A stretch of DNA of 64,000 nucleotides from assembly GCA_047967505.1 (NCBI GenBank), contig CM106539.1, one strand, 5' to 3'. Below, one piece after another: positions 1 to 12,337 of the stretch. This stretch comes from Dipteris shenzhenensis (lineage: Eukaryota; Polypodiophyta; Polypodiopsida; Gleicheniales). A program made the position numbers and the translations under genes. The notes under the pieces were generated by a model, which worked only from the letters and a program-made list of their open reading frames with translations, was not told the origin of the DNA and made no database searches. Numbering within the stretch: position 1 is the first letter of the stretch; each line of letters starts with the position of its first letter.

Positions 1-2200
1 TACCTCTCAAATCCAAAGCATCAAAAATTGCCGATGATTACTCCATATATATAAGTAGAGTGATACTATTGTTGGTGATAGGCTCATTACTAGTGATGGT
101 ATTAGATCCTTTACCGTTGGTAATCCTAATAGCACCAAAAGTCCATATTACCATTAATACTTATGCCTTTGTTTGGAAGTAGTGAATAGGGCTGCTACCC
201 GAGAAATTAGATTACCATGATTACCTGTAGTACTAATCTTTTACCACATCATGGCATACTAGTAATACCAAGAGTCCAATTTACCAGTGATACTTATGCC
301 TTTGTATAGGTAAGATTCAATTTATTGGTAGTAGGTTTATCATCTACCAACGGTATTATTCAAATTGCTAGTGAACTATTTTTTGTTTTTTATATAGCAA
401 AGGTTTTTTTGTGATTGCATCCATCATTGCATGAAAATGATGTTCACATACATAAATCATGCATAAATTGCATATGATTACATGAATATGTAATCCCTCA
501 GAATGATAATTTAGGAATGTTCCTTTGGGAAGTCCTTGTATGTGCACACACACACACAATACACACACTTTTTAGTGAAATCTCTCTCTGTCTCACACAC
601 ACACACACACCCAAAAAGAAAATCAAGCATAGGATAGAGTGGGGCCATTCTTAGACTTGTCAATATAACCATTGAAAAGGTCTCAAATTTTCCTATAATA
701 ATATCGATATAACACTCCAATGTTTATATCAATTTTTAAAATGATAGTTTCACTCAGCAATGTTTGTATCCATGCTCATATTTACACTTTCAATCCTTAC
801 AAAAACAAAAAATTATATGTAGTTTTCATCAAGATAACCATCACAAATTATGCAAATGGTTGTTATGGATGAGGATCATAAACTAGATTTCCCCTTATTA
901 ATCAACATAATTGCATGCCTGTTTTAGAAATTTAGTGTCATAAATTTTAAGAACAATCACATAGCATCAAGGGAATGATGTAGCACCACAAGAGATATTT
1001 AGAAGATCTACTAAGTGAACAAATAACCAGCTACTAGTGATGATTTAGGTGCAATGAGGCCTACTTTTAAGAAGATTTAGATAAATCAACTATAGCTAGA
1101 TTTAACAAAATTATTAAGCACTTAGAAGTATAAATAACTGGTTTGAGGGAAACAAGTGTAAATGGCAACACTCTTATAACAATTGCAACTTGAACACATA
1201 CTTAAAGATATTATCCTTAATAACAAGAATGCACACTAAAGGATATACTCAAGAAAACATATTTTGTCCCTATGTTGAACATGCATTTCAAAGAATCCCA
1301 CTTACAAAAAGGAAGCAATTAAGAGGCTTTAGACATAAACAATTAAGAGGCTTTAGACAGAAAAGATTTTAGATAGAACACAGCTTCCTAGTATTTAGTG
1401 GCATCAATTTATCTAAATTGACTCGAACTAGTTATTCTAATCATATGACTTAGTTTTCTTAATGTCCTTAGGATATATTCACACCCATGCTTAAAGAGTA
1501 TAGACCCCTCTAAAACTATCTTTCACCCTTACTTAAACTAACCATAACTTGTTTATTAAAGCCCAAACTAGACCCTGTTAAAGCCCACCTTTCACACACT
1601 AAAAGAGCATGTTTTGGAGAGATTTTCCAATACAAGTGACCAAGTTTTCAACATCAGTTTGAGTCCAATCATTGAGCCCAATTCAGGCTCCTCTCAATGG
1701 AAAAATCAAGAATTGTTTGTAGGCTTCACCGACAAGTTTAGCTATTCAAAGGCAACATTTCTATAACAATTTCGAAGATTGTTGGGCATTTTTGTCAAAT
1801 TGCTACTCAAAGGGTGACATTTCATCAACAAATTAGCATTGTTCAACAAGGACATCACCAATTGAAGAATTTCAACATTAAGGTTATGATATCATCAGCA
1901 TCACATACAATAAGCTCATATCAAGTTCAATTTAACTAATTTGAAGACATTAAACAAAAGCTCAAGAAAATTATGCAGATTAATTGACCATTCAATTGAC
2001 ACCTCAAGCATTTTAAAGATCATCTGTGAATAACATCGATAAACTATTCCCTTGGCTATCCTTATTGGGTCAAGCAACAAAGGACAATCAGTATTGAAGA
2101 ACAATCCTTGTACTTTATAACTCTCCCACAAGACATAAACTTGAATGGTGTAATAGCTCACACTAGAACACATATGGGATCAGCTTCCGAAGGACTACCC
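1..2200. other. AT-rich intergenic stretch without a recognised gene
   Basis: All frames carry frequent stops and no reading frame here shows a recognisable domain. Two short CA runs separated by a CT run lie at 544-612. A 22-bp segment is repeated near 1317-1363. I see nothing else that supports a gene. Confidence 0.6.
544..612. repeat. Compound CA/CT microsatellite
   Basis: Two CA tracts flank a short CT tract. It is a simple-sequence repeat with no sign of function. Confidence 0.8.
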
Positions 2201-2220
2201 TTAATACATCGACATATATA

Positions 2221-2971
2221 CTAATAATGTAATGGATCAGTTAGAGTCAATCCCACAAGAACTTGCAATATGATCCACTTGTATGTATGCCTATGTTCTT
2301 AGGTAGAGGTAACCTTGAAGAACTCATTGCCTTATTTGACCAAAAATGGTTAAGTGGAACGTCAAGGCAAGAGGAATATTATTCAAACATATTCCCACAA
2401 GCTCTCATAGGAGAACCATTTGATTGGCACCTCAACATGGGTGTAGAAATACAAAGCTCACGGCCCATGCTACTACAATGTTTTATATTATGATTTATAG
2501 TAAATAGCAAACAATGCTAGATCTTAATGAGTGCAAATCCCTATCATGAGAGATTGGACAAAAGGATTCAAAAATTGACATTGCCAAGGGTAGTCCAAAA
2601 GAATATTGTCAGATAGATTATTTTAACGAGCTAAAAAATACTATCACAGATAGAAATCTATTACTCACACAACACCAGTTACTCAAAAGTTATCAAATTA
2701 AAAATCACTATAGTTGCAAAACTATCACAAATGTATATGATGCCACAATGGTGATTGAAGAATCAATCGAGAAATGATTGAAGAAAATTTAGAAATGCTA
2801 TTTTCCAAACTGGGTGGTGATACAACTAAAGCCATCAATCTACCAATGTGTTTAAAAGGATCACCTATCACTAACTTGTGCTCAATGGAAAGTCAACCAA
2901 CAAGCAAAAAGAACAAAAAAGGAAAGAAGGGAAAAGGTATAGTGAATGTACAATCAACTAACTTACCATGA
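2221..2971 (+). pseudogene. Degenerate gag-like retroelement fragment
   Basis: The frame at 2263-2493 contains a segment of the form FDQKWLSGTS followed by FPQALIGEPFDWHLNM. This resembles the capsid part of LTR-retrotransposon gag, where a P-x-x-L-x-G-x-A/P-x-x-W motif is common. A second short frame at 2774-2971 ends in a lysine-rich tail (KKNKKGKKGKG), as basic gag C-termini often do. Stops and frame changes separate the two pieces. The fragment lies upstream of a + strand LTR at 5622-6499 and could belong to that element, but no 5' LTR was found before it. The family assignment is inference from motif shape only. Confidence 0.3.
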
Positions 2972-5490
2972 ACCAATCCCAACAAAAGTAGATTGCACAA
3001 AGGGGGATGCAATCCAAAGGATAGGTCTCTTACATAAATCTATTCAATGATGCATAACCAAGATGTGGCATGCAAGAACATATATGTCGATTGGGCTCTT
3101 TGAGTCTCCTATGAGTATAATGCTTTTGCATAAAATGATGTAAAAGTTATTCTCTCTAATCAGTCTCAAATATGGATGCCAGCCATGGAAGCAAAATTGC
3201 ATCTTTGTCATGCACCAAAGGATTCCTTATGGAGAAATACAAAGATGCAACAGTCAGATGCACTCACTTATCAAAATCCTTGAATACCAATTCTTGATAC
3301 ATTCAAGGACAGAGAACAAGAAGGAATAGAACAACCACAAGATCTATAACACCTCAAAAAGGTTTTCCAAGAGCAAGTATAACCTAATGCATGAATTCCA
3401 AAATGCTTGGCAACAACATTTGACAAAACTCAAGAAACAACTACAAGAGGAACAGAATCAAAAGGACAAAATTATTTCCATGTCATGCAAAGAAAAAAAA
3501 TGAGGGACATGACTTAAAAGAGGATCTCATTAAACAAACAAATGAAGGAAATTAACACCAAACCCCATCAAATATCCAAACCACTTGTCAGAATTCAAAA
3601 GGGAGAGTCAACAATATCAAATGACAAGAAGACTCTCCAATCAAGATCTACTCAATAGTAAAGACCAAAGAAGATCACTCGATCAAATGGCAGCACAATA
3701 ATGTGTCAATAGTGACCCATCAATAGGAAAGGAAATGGACATTCAACAACAACAAGCACTCCATTCCATACAATTGGATGAAATCCAAACAAGCAAGGAC
3801 AAAGTGTATATGTATACAAAAGAAAGGTGCGCACTCGATGTGCACTACTTTGTACCCAATAGACATCAACACTTGGATATAAGATTTTGATGGACATGGA
3901 TCCCTTAAAGATGCATCAAGAAATTTGAGGATCCTCCTACCCTAAATCTTGACAAACTTGCATTGAGCTAAAGAAAATATGAGTACCTCGGCAACAATGT
4001 GCTGAACATGCAAAGAGTGACTCTATGTCCACAAAAATGGGACACACACCAAGCACAAAGTCATAAAACACAAATGTTCCTCTCAACAAAAAGGGCTACA
4101 TCTCATTCCAATCACAAATGAAATAATTTCAACATGAAAGAATTAATCCCAAGGGATCAAAATTATAAAAGATACAAAGCTACATGCATCAGCAAAGATC
4201 AAAAAATCAAAAGAACATGTGTAATTGATGGATTGAACACAATCCACATATGAACTCAAGTGTTAGCTCTGTACACTAGTCCAATGATGGGAATTCACAG
4301 TTGCAAAATGCATATCCACATATGAACTCAAGTGTTAGCTCTCTACACTAGTCCAATGAGCCAACACTCCTATTGACTCAAGTACAAGACTAGAAAGGGT
4401 TCAACAAAATCCAAAGATTGAAAGAAAGATATTTCTCCAAGAAACATGTTCTCGATGACGATCTTGGTCTTTGAAAAAAATAAGGATAAAAACAAATTAA
4501 CCAACAAATAATATGGTTTTACTACCCTGTTCTCTAGTGAATAAAATTGCAAATAAGATTCCCTTGAATCTTGCAACTCTATAATTTTGAACACATAGAC
4601 ACATAGGCTAGGTCCACAAACACATGCACAAGTTTTTCTAATTTATACAATATGGATGCACAAATAAAACCCCATCGGCAAATAGGGAAGAGAACCAATA
4701 TGTCAACAAGCACTCCAAATCAAGGCACAGTCCTTAAGCTTCCTTAGGTGAATGGGCGATCATGTTGAAGATCTACTTTAGGTAGCATAAGGCAACCACC
4801 CTCCAATCATGCGCTCTCACAATATCTAGGTAAAAATAGGAAGCTATTAAGGGCCCAACATATAGCATCAATACTAATTAATACAAGAAGAAGGTACATA
4901 GTTATTGATAATTGTTAATAACAAAATTTCACCTATGGGCTCCAACCTTATATATGCAAGTCCCAAGCCTCATCATTGGTAGCCTAATCCATTTCTCTCT
5001 TACAAATGTTCCTCTTTAAAAAAAATGAAACAAATGCCAAGATCCAAGAAGACATACATTCTATACAAATACAGTGACATCGAGTAATAGAGTATGTTTT
5101 TATGAGCCACAATCGATGCCAAGCAAGATGATCAAACAAAATTCATATCAACATGTGCATTTATTGGCTAGGTACAAGAGAAAAAAAAGAAATTCCAATC
5201 ATTCTCAAAATGTAAATCTCATACCATGCTATTCAATACTCTCAACACCACAACATTGTGTCATAAAACTAATCTTCATTTCACTTTTGTGCAATACCCA
5301 AGAAAAGAGGAATTCTAGAAGGGCTCAACAACAAGGAAAGGGTTACTTTTACAACTACACTCACATCAAAGAGAGTTCATATCAATGCTAGACCAATCAA
5401 CCTCAATGAACACAAGCATCTACGCAAAGCACATAGTGTAAAAACTTCCTGCTCAAAGCTATGGATACCCAAGGATGAGTAATCAAATCG
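2972..5490 (+). other. Decayed retroelement interior, no intact frame
   Basis: No open frame longer than about 105 codons and no recognisable domain is present. Lysine- and glutamine-rich pieces occur near 3400-3500. The stretch lies between the gag-like fragment and the LTR at 5622, so it is probably the eroded middle of the same element. The only structure I see is a 46-bp direct repeat, listed separately. Confidence 0.35.
4242..4359. repeat. 46-bp direct repeat, 72-bp spacing
   Basis: Copies at 4242-4287 and 4314-4359 differ at one position. They are separated by 26 bp of unrelated sequence. Confidence 0.85.
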
Positions 5491-5496
5491 GTCTTG

Positions 5497-5578
5497 GGGA
5501 GTTGCTAAGCCTGTGGCAACAAGGGCTAGAAGCACAATCTATAGTAATGAAGATGAGATCATTGTATGTGTGGAGTAG
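5497..5578 (+). pseudogene. C-terminal tail of a gypsy-type ORF next to the LTR (GY-2 family)
   Basis: The frame reads PVATRARS, then about a dozen variable residues, then IIVCVE and a TAG stop at 5576-5578, 43 bp before the LTR start. The same tail and stop position occur on the - strand at 55904-56000 and 58272-58365, each time just upstream of an LTR of the same family. Conservation of frame and stop in three copies suggests a real C-terminal end of a retroelement polyprotein or extra ORF. Its function is unknown to me. Confidence 0.4.
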
Positions 5579-5621
5579 CAACAAAGTTATGTTTGTAATA
5601 TCTTCATCTTGAAAGATAGTT

Positions 5622-6499
5622 TGATGGACCTATAAGATAGCATGGCCAAAAATATCTCTACAAAAATTGGTCATACTTGCAAAATCATGATCTAGAGAGA
5701 GAAATCCTTACAATTTTGTGTAGGACACTTTGCCTCACACTTTTTTGTAGGACACTTTGCCTTACACTTTTGTGTAGAACACTTTTACCTTACACTTTTG
5801 TGTAGGATAGAGAAAGGCCCACACTTGTGTGTAAGGTTGGAAACTCTAGAACATGCATAAATATCTCACAATGCAAAGAAGCTCCCACTCTTTGGGTTTA
5901 GTTTTCAAGTTCAGTCTTTGTGGAGTTTTTGTGTTAACGTGCTTGACCTCCTAGTGTCCATGCTCCCTTATACTATCGTGTTCTAGCATGCTCTTACCCT
6001 TGCACTCCATCCTCCCTCCTCTTCCTTCTCCTCTTCCTCACTTCTCTTCCTCCTTCCTCCTCCTTCCTCCCTCCTCCTCCTCTTTCCTCCCCCTCAACCT
6101 TGTTCTTTTTTCTCAACCCTTTGCCCCATGAAGCTGTGAAGGAGAAGTCTAGCTCTCGACTCCTCAACATTAAACTCCTCCTAAACCGTGCAGCCCTCTC
6201 TCAACCTTGAATTCCTAGTTAGATTTATCAACTCTATCTGCCTCCTAATCGCTCCAATCCTCTTTTAAACCCTTGAACTCCCATCAAGGTGAGAACCTCC
6301 ATTAATCCTTATGATAAATCTGTCTTTTTCACTCAAGCACACACTAGAACTTCTTTCCATGCTTTAACATAAACCTCTCCCTGGAATACGACTCGAGGAC
6401 CTATGCTACATTTGTGAACACCTATGAGACAATGAGCAATGGCACAACTATAGGTAACCAACACCCTCAAAACCTAGAAATGAGAGAAACATTGCAACA
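5622..6499 (+). mobile_element. GY-2 family LTR, probable 3' LTR
   Basis: This 878-bp sequence aligns by eye with the - strand LTRs at 54779-55860 and 57287-58229. Shared landmarks are a start in TGAT, U3 tandem repeats, a TATA-like box (CATAAATATCTC), the segment CTCCCACTCTTTGGG, the segment GTGTTCTAGCATGC, a TCC-rich tract at about 6005-6095, and an end in CAACA. The tRNA-Asp-type PBS that follows the other two copies is not seen after 6499. A C-terminal ORF tail lies just upstream. It is therefore most likely a 3' LTR whose internal region lies to its left. Divergence is high, so the insertion is old. Confidence 0.6.
5714..5813 (+). repeat. U3 tandem repeats, about 27 bp, 3.5 copies
   Basis: Units follow the pattern TTTTGTGTAGGACACTTTGC plus a variable end. 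They sit upstream of the TATA-like box inside the LTR, where U3 enhancer repeats are commonly found. Confidence 0.75.
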
Positions 6500-7070
6500 A
6501 CCATGAGCATTCTTTTTCCATAAATTTGCAAGTCCACACAAACTTTGAAATTTAGAGACAACCTTATCATATGGTTTAGCTAGTGATCCCATTAGTTCTT
6601 TAGATATATACAACTAATCCTTACTATTTTTCTACCCTTTCTTATTCATCTACATTATTGTCTTTTTTTAGTTAGTTGTTTACATATATGCATTTTTTCA
6701 TGACTAATCCTTACTACTTTTTTGCATACTAAAAGAACAAGTCTCATTATTGAAAGTCCATGAGAATGTATTCTTGGATTATATTTGTGTAAAATGATTG
6801 CACAAAAAGGATGTAACAGAACTTTTGTGTGAACTCATAGTAGGACTGGAGGATCCCACAATTACAATTATTTGCATCATTTGCAATGTTTATTTTGATG
6901 AAAAGAACATAGAAATTTTCTTGTAAAAGAGTGAAAGAATTGATATAGGCATGGATTTAAGCATGGCTAAGGAAGCATCAGAAAAGACATTGATATAAAC
7001 ATCAATATATCCTTGGATGCTTATACACGTGACAACAAAAATAAGTAGCCAAGCAATCAGTTCTTGTTCA
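6500..7070. other. No recognised feature
   Basis: AT-rich sequence with no convincing frame, separating the LTR end from the next retroelement remnant. Confidence 0.5.
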
Positions 7071-8448
7071 AGGAAAAAAACTACTCAAAAATAAAGCACA
7101 AGCACCAATTCCTCCACCAAGTAAAGAAGCATTGAATACATCAACCTTGAATTTGGATCCACTTATCAAATGAAGCTCCATGGATACCCTAACACCGAAT
7201 TGGAGAAGGCTTGATTTTAAGCACTTCAACAATGGGTGGAAAAGATATAAGGCCAATTTGAAGCTAAAAAGCAAGCACAAGATTGAGTCCTTGACTAGGC
7301 TCCACCAAGTCTCAACACCATAATCGAGCCTATGTTCCATCAACAATAGCCACATCATAAGGTTCCACAATGCTAACTAGAAGATGCCTCCCTCTCGAGC
7401 ATCTTGAGCTGCCCTATGTCCATGTCCATTGGAGTCCTTTTACAAAATTGTCCCAACATTTGGGTGAGTTTCAAGGGATGGGTTGAATCACAAAATGTCC
7501 CTCCACTTGTGGAAGAAACCAAAGACATTTTCAGCCTGATTGGGTGAAAGCGATGATGTACAGAATATCATCGTGTATTTGATCCATAAAGCACATGATG
7601 AGGTCCAAGACAATGTGGATGGAGGTGCAGCAGGTGTCAATGTCTTATCAAAATATCTCTATGATGAATGGGGTCTCCCACTGATGAAGAAAGCTCACTT
7701 TGGCATTTGCCTCGTAGATGGTTTATGCACAAAACCCTAGGGCATCATGGATAGAGTACCCACATAGGTAGCAGTGATCTGCTTTTCCCTCTAGTTCATA
7801 GTCTTGGATCTTTGCAAGACTTCCTATCAAGGTTTACTTGGGTAGCCCTTGGCTATGAGAAGCATCAATGCTCCATGATTGGGTACTGATTGACTCACGA
7901 TACAAAAATCATGACACGAGCAAGTTAGCCCTCCCATAACAAAATGTCCTAGTGTCCTAGTAGGGCATACACAGAGGAATATCAACAATTGGATCCAAGC
8001 ACTAGTGACAATCAACAAATGCCATGCAATAGATCCAGTCCTCCCAAAAATTGATGCAAAAGGTCATGTGAGTAGAATCTCCACTCATGCTTGAAAGCCC
8101 AATTGGTCCTACAATCCAATGTTTATGGCCGACCTTGAATGGGTTAGTGATCTCGAAGAGATTGTCATTAATAGCGATGGCTCTGATGGAGTATGGGACT
8201 TTGAGACAGAGGCTGAAAATGCTCAATTGGAAGACCATGTCTTCAACAATGACTTAACCATTCTACACACCCTAATGGATGTTGAGTGCCCAATGCACCA
8301 CATGATGGGGCAGGATACCCATCAAGTGGTGCGTTACCCTACACCCAAAAAGAGGAAGCCTCTTATAAGTATTTGCAAAAAGGGATTATATCGTAAGTGT
8401 TTCCAAGTGGTCATTTTTGTAATCATCAAGTTGTTCAATGTAATTTGA
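7071..8448 (+). pseudogene. Ty3/gypsy-type gag-protease remnant with aspartic protease
   Basis: The frame 7540-7740 contains DGGAAGVNVLSKYLYDEWGL and, about 25 residues on, LVDG. This is the layout of a plant Ty3/gypsy retropepsin, where DGGS/A replaces the usual DTG/DSG. Beyond a stop at 7738-7740 the same frame continues with LCKTSYQGLLG, matching the C-terminal I/L-L-G-R-P-W part of retropepsins. A later frame, 8119-8448, is acidic and then basic (PTPKKRKP) and may be the linker toward reverse transcriptase. No reverse transcriptase follows. Several stops show it is dead. It is similar in layout to the - strand protease at 11667-12110. Confidence 0.5.
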
Positions 8449-10198
8449 TGCATATTGAAATTTCCATAACTATCTTGAAACAATCACGCACCAAGCACAA
8501 CGATTGCATAGTTATGACAATTTTGACAAAAAGTAAAGTCTGAAAGGGATAAGTCTTACCTCAAGAAGAGTTATACAAGGACCTCATCCCTAGACAACAA
8601 CCTGATAAAAGTTTACGGGTAGCGTGGCATGTGCCATGTGCCATGTGGCTAACCTAACCAAGGGTTACCAATGTGTGACATGGTTAACCTAGCTAATTGT
8701 AAACAAGGTTTGGGTTTGTGTGTGCTTAAAATAAAAAACCTTTTAACAACACTGCACACGAAGCTCAAATAAGGGTGGATAAAAAATTATATAGTATATG
8801 GGTGTTCATAAAACAAAAGTTGGGGCAAAAATGTCGAATCCGTCAAGTAGTCCAAGCTTCAAGGTTAGGGTCCAAAGTAGGTGAACCCCTAGAATTTGCT
8901 AGGCGGTGGGCACTTTTGTAAAAATGGTTTTGTACAACTATATAAAGTATAGCTTGGATAAGTCCTGGCCATCATTACTTTTATTGAAGAGGGGAGTTTG
9001 CATACCTACCACCATCCAACATTGAAAAACAATAAGAACCAGTTTTAACTTTAGTTGGGAAGACAGGTGTCATAAACAACCCTCCCTTGTTATCAGAGTC
9101 ACAATAAAAATTACTGCTTGGCCATATACTTATTATTAAGCTTAATGTGAATGCATGAATGTTTGGGTAAAAAAGTGGGTTTAGAGGCTATAGAGAGAGG
9201 AAAATTGAACCTTTGTAGAAGGGGGGTAGATGAGAAGAGTGTGGAAGTGGAGGGATTTATGGAAGAAGTGTGCGTGAGGAATAGTGTTGTGAGAAGATAT
9301 ATATTTATTGAAAAACTAAGCAACTAGTGTTTTAAAATAGAGGGAAATTTGATACAAATTAATAGAAAGAAATAAGGGGGGATTGGATATTGTTTGTGAA
9401 AATTAAGGGATACTGAAAGGGAAAATTTAGGGAGGATAGTAGGGAGAATTGAGTAAAAAGTTAGGGAAACAAAGTAGGTAGACAAGGGGGAAAGGAAAGA
9501 GAAGAGGAAGGGGAGTAAAAAAGGTGGAAGGGGACTAAAACAATAAGGGAGAGAATGTAAAGAATATATATAATTATTAAAGAATATAATAAGGGGCGGG
9601 AGTTTATTAAAGAATATATATAATTAGAGAGGGGGGCAGGGAGGTACAAAATATATATATAATAAGAGGGGGGGGAAGGGGGTGAAACTATTAAATAATA
9701 TATATACTTAGAGAGGGGGGCAGAGAGGAAATATATATATAATTAGAGAGGAGGGGGGGATATTAAAGTGTATATATACTTATATATACTTAAAGGGGGG
9801 GAATTAGGCAAAATATAAAAAATTAGGGGAAATTTTTTTGGAAGAAAATTAGAAAAAGTAGGAAAAATAAAGGAGAAAATTGTCCAAAAGATAGGGAAAA
9901 ATGGGGAAATTTATGAAATAGTAGGGAAAAATAGGAGAGAAAAAATAAGGGAAATTAGGGGAGTGATAATAGAAATGATTAGGAGAAACCAATGAAAATT
10001 AAAGAGGTGGTAGAGTGGGACAAATTAGGAGGTTTTAGGGGGGAAATTTAGGAGAAAGAGAGGGGAGAGAAGGGTAAAGAGAGAGTGAGGAAAAATTTCT
10101 AGAGAGAGAGAAAGGGGAAAAGGTAGTTTTAAAGGAATTTCAAAGGAATATAAAGGGAAAAAATAATAATTAGTGTGGTCAAGAGGAAAAAAGGAAAA
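8449..10198. other. Purine-rich non-coding stretch
   Basis: From about 9100 the + strand becomes strongly purine rich. Around 9540-9790 it holds degenerate units in which ATATATATAA alternates with AGAGAGGGGGG. No coding frame is supported. A similar purine-rich block occurs within the GY-2 array at 56245-56940. Confidence 0.55.
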
Positions 10199-10394
<196 letters not shown>

Positions 10395-10479
10395 TCCAAG
10401 ATAGTAAGAAAGAGCACGGTGCCCTCCGATAGCAACCAAGCCGCCACATAGAGAAGGTAGTCACAGCCAGTGAGCAAGA

Positions 10480-11539
10480 AGAGATTTCCAACAATATGTA
10501 GGGGAGAACTCCATAAGTTTGCTCACATGATGATGAGGAGCTAGTTTTGTTGGAGCTACTCCTAGAGGATACTTTGGAGGACACAATGGTGTGGCATTGG
10601 AGCTTTGTCCAACATTGAAGTCAGGGTCATAATAAATTGCAAGTTCAAAACTTCAAGTGTCCTTCCATTATGGCTAGTTTGTCATGAAGCTGGTGCATCT
10701 CACCCTATATGTATATACAAAGTAGAAGGAGATTATTATGTACTTTGAAAAGGATGAGATCAATGATGGCTTTAGTATATAATGTCCCTTGGGTCTTAAG
10801 CCCTACCATACTAAACACAACATTCACCTACAAAAATCGTCGTTCTTTTAACCATGCATGACATTGTAGTTAGCCTCTTTTCATTCATTTGCTACAACCA
10901 TCGCAACTCTATCTGCCACAATATTAACTCTTGCAGGCCCTCGCTCCAACATTCTTAAATATTTTTAAAAGTGAAAATTAAGTGAGCCACACAAAGCTTC
11001 ATGATGCTATGACAAAAAATGAATCCTAAAGCATGGCTTACCTCTAATACCTTTATCCTCTGTGATAATCATGGACAACTTTTGCAAAAGCAACACTCAC
11101 AAGCAATTCTTCCTCCAAATCTTCTAGGTCTTTTTGCCTTAGCCTTGCCTTTCGATACAGGGGATTTGGGACCTAAAGGGGGCCCTTCCATTGTACTTAT
11201 AGAGCCGACAGGGGTGGTTACCCTACTTACCCTGTTAGATTCCCTTGCTTACCTCTTGGGGTTTGAGCATGTTAAACATGCTAAGGGGAACCATCGGGGT
11301 CAAACCCTCGAGCTCTAGGGTGGTGATCTGAAACCCTACTCTTTCTAGGACATCTATGTTGGCTAAGATGTGCATCCAATTCTGTGAGAATTCTAGCTCA
11401 GGGAGAGGTGCATACCAGAAGTCATCAAACTCTTTCTCATCCTCTTCCTTGTCATAGGGTTGGAATAACTTTACAGAGGTGGTTTGGGCAGTGGTGTCAG
11501 ACTCTATAGGGCAAAGAGTTGTCTTGACAATGGGTGGGC
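10480..11539 (-). other. Decayed GY-1 tail downstream of the protease
   Basis: Only short frames occur, such as 11019-11318 on the opposite strand, which I take as a shadow. By position it is GY-1 sequence downstream of the protease, but no reverse transcriptase motif could be found. Confidence 0.4.
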
Positions 11540-12106
11540 CTTGTAGGTGTGCAGGTCCACTCTCATGGTTTGCTCCTCATGCCGCAAGTAGATATTATCA
11601 TTACGCCAGTCATGCACAGGACATTCGCAAGAAGGGCCTGCCTAGGATAGCTCCATATCCTAGCTGTCAAGTGAAGTCCATGACCATGAACCTGACGGGG
11701 TACGTGAATCCAAATACCTTAATGTTTAAGCCAGTCAATATTCCCAGGGGTTCAATGGTTCCCCCATCGACTAACTTTGCTACGAAATGGGTCTGCTCAA
11801 GTGAAAGTTTTCCCCATTTCTCCAAGCATTCCTTGGTGCAGACACTCACTCCTGCTCCCCCATCTAGGATGGCTTCCACCTTTTGGTTTTGATAGACTAT
11901 GGGGATAGAGGCGTTTATGTCATCACCCTCAAAATATTGGCCTAGCTTGTTGATGGGAACCTTAGGTAGGTTATGCCCCTTTTCTAGCGTTGATTGATTG
12001 GGCTTAGGGCTAGCAAGGGTTGGAGGTAGGAATTGTCTATTCATCCAATTGGACAGATCACACCATAGGATGGGATTTCCTCTTAGTAGGGAAGCGATTG
12101 GCATTT
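11540..12106 (-). pseudogene. GY-1 retropepsin-like aspartic protease
   Basis: The frame contains VEAILDGGAGVSVCTKECLE, with the catalytic Asp in a DGGAG context, then LVDGG and, after a stop, YGAILGRPFLRM. This is the typical order of a Ty3/gypsy protease: active-site D-G-G, flap, and a C-terminal I-L-G-R-P motif. A TGA/TAG stop and a frame change near 11600-11680 break it. Its N-terminal side is cut by copia A at 12112. The reading frame resumes without a shift at 18019-18023 on the other side of copia A. The annotation as protease rests on these motifs. Confidence 0.6.
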
Positions 12107-12111
12107 TCACC
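12107..12111 (+). repeat. Target-site duplication of copia A, left copy
   Basis: TCACC abuts the 3' LTR. An identical copy abuts the 5' LTR at 18019-18023. Confidence 0.9.
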
Positions 12112-12284
12112 TGAGAGTGCTCTCAATAGAAGCAAGAACGAAAGAAGGAGACAGAGAGAAATAGAGAGCCACGCAAGTTTTGGTGGGTGCAGAACCACCC
12201 TAATCTTCTTTTTCATTCATTTATATATGTGTTTGAGTATTGTACATAACTGGGGTAAAGGCACAGTGACCTTTAACCCCCACA
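12112..12284 (-). mobile_element. Copia A 3' LTR
   Basis: 173 bp. On the - strand it begins TGTGGGGGTTAAAGG and ends GCACTCTCA, with a TATATAA box at about 12221-12228. It pairs with 17846-18018. Confidence 0.9.
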
Positions 12285-12300
12285 ACCTCCCACTTAAAGG
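12285..12300 (-). other. Copia A polypurine tract
   Basis: AAGTGGGAGG lies directly before the 3' LTR on the - strand, the usual place for plus-strand priming. Confidence 0.7.
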
Positions 12301-12337
12301 ACAATGTGCCTTTAACGGAGAACAACCAGTGAGCATG

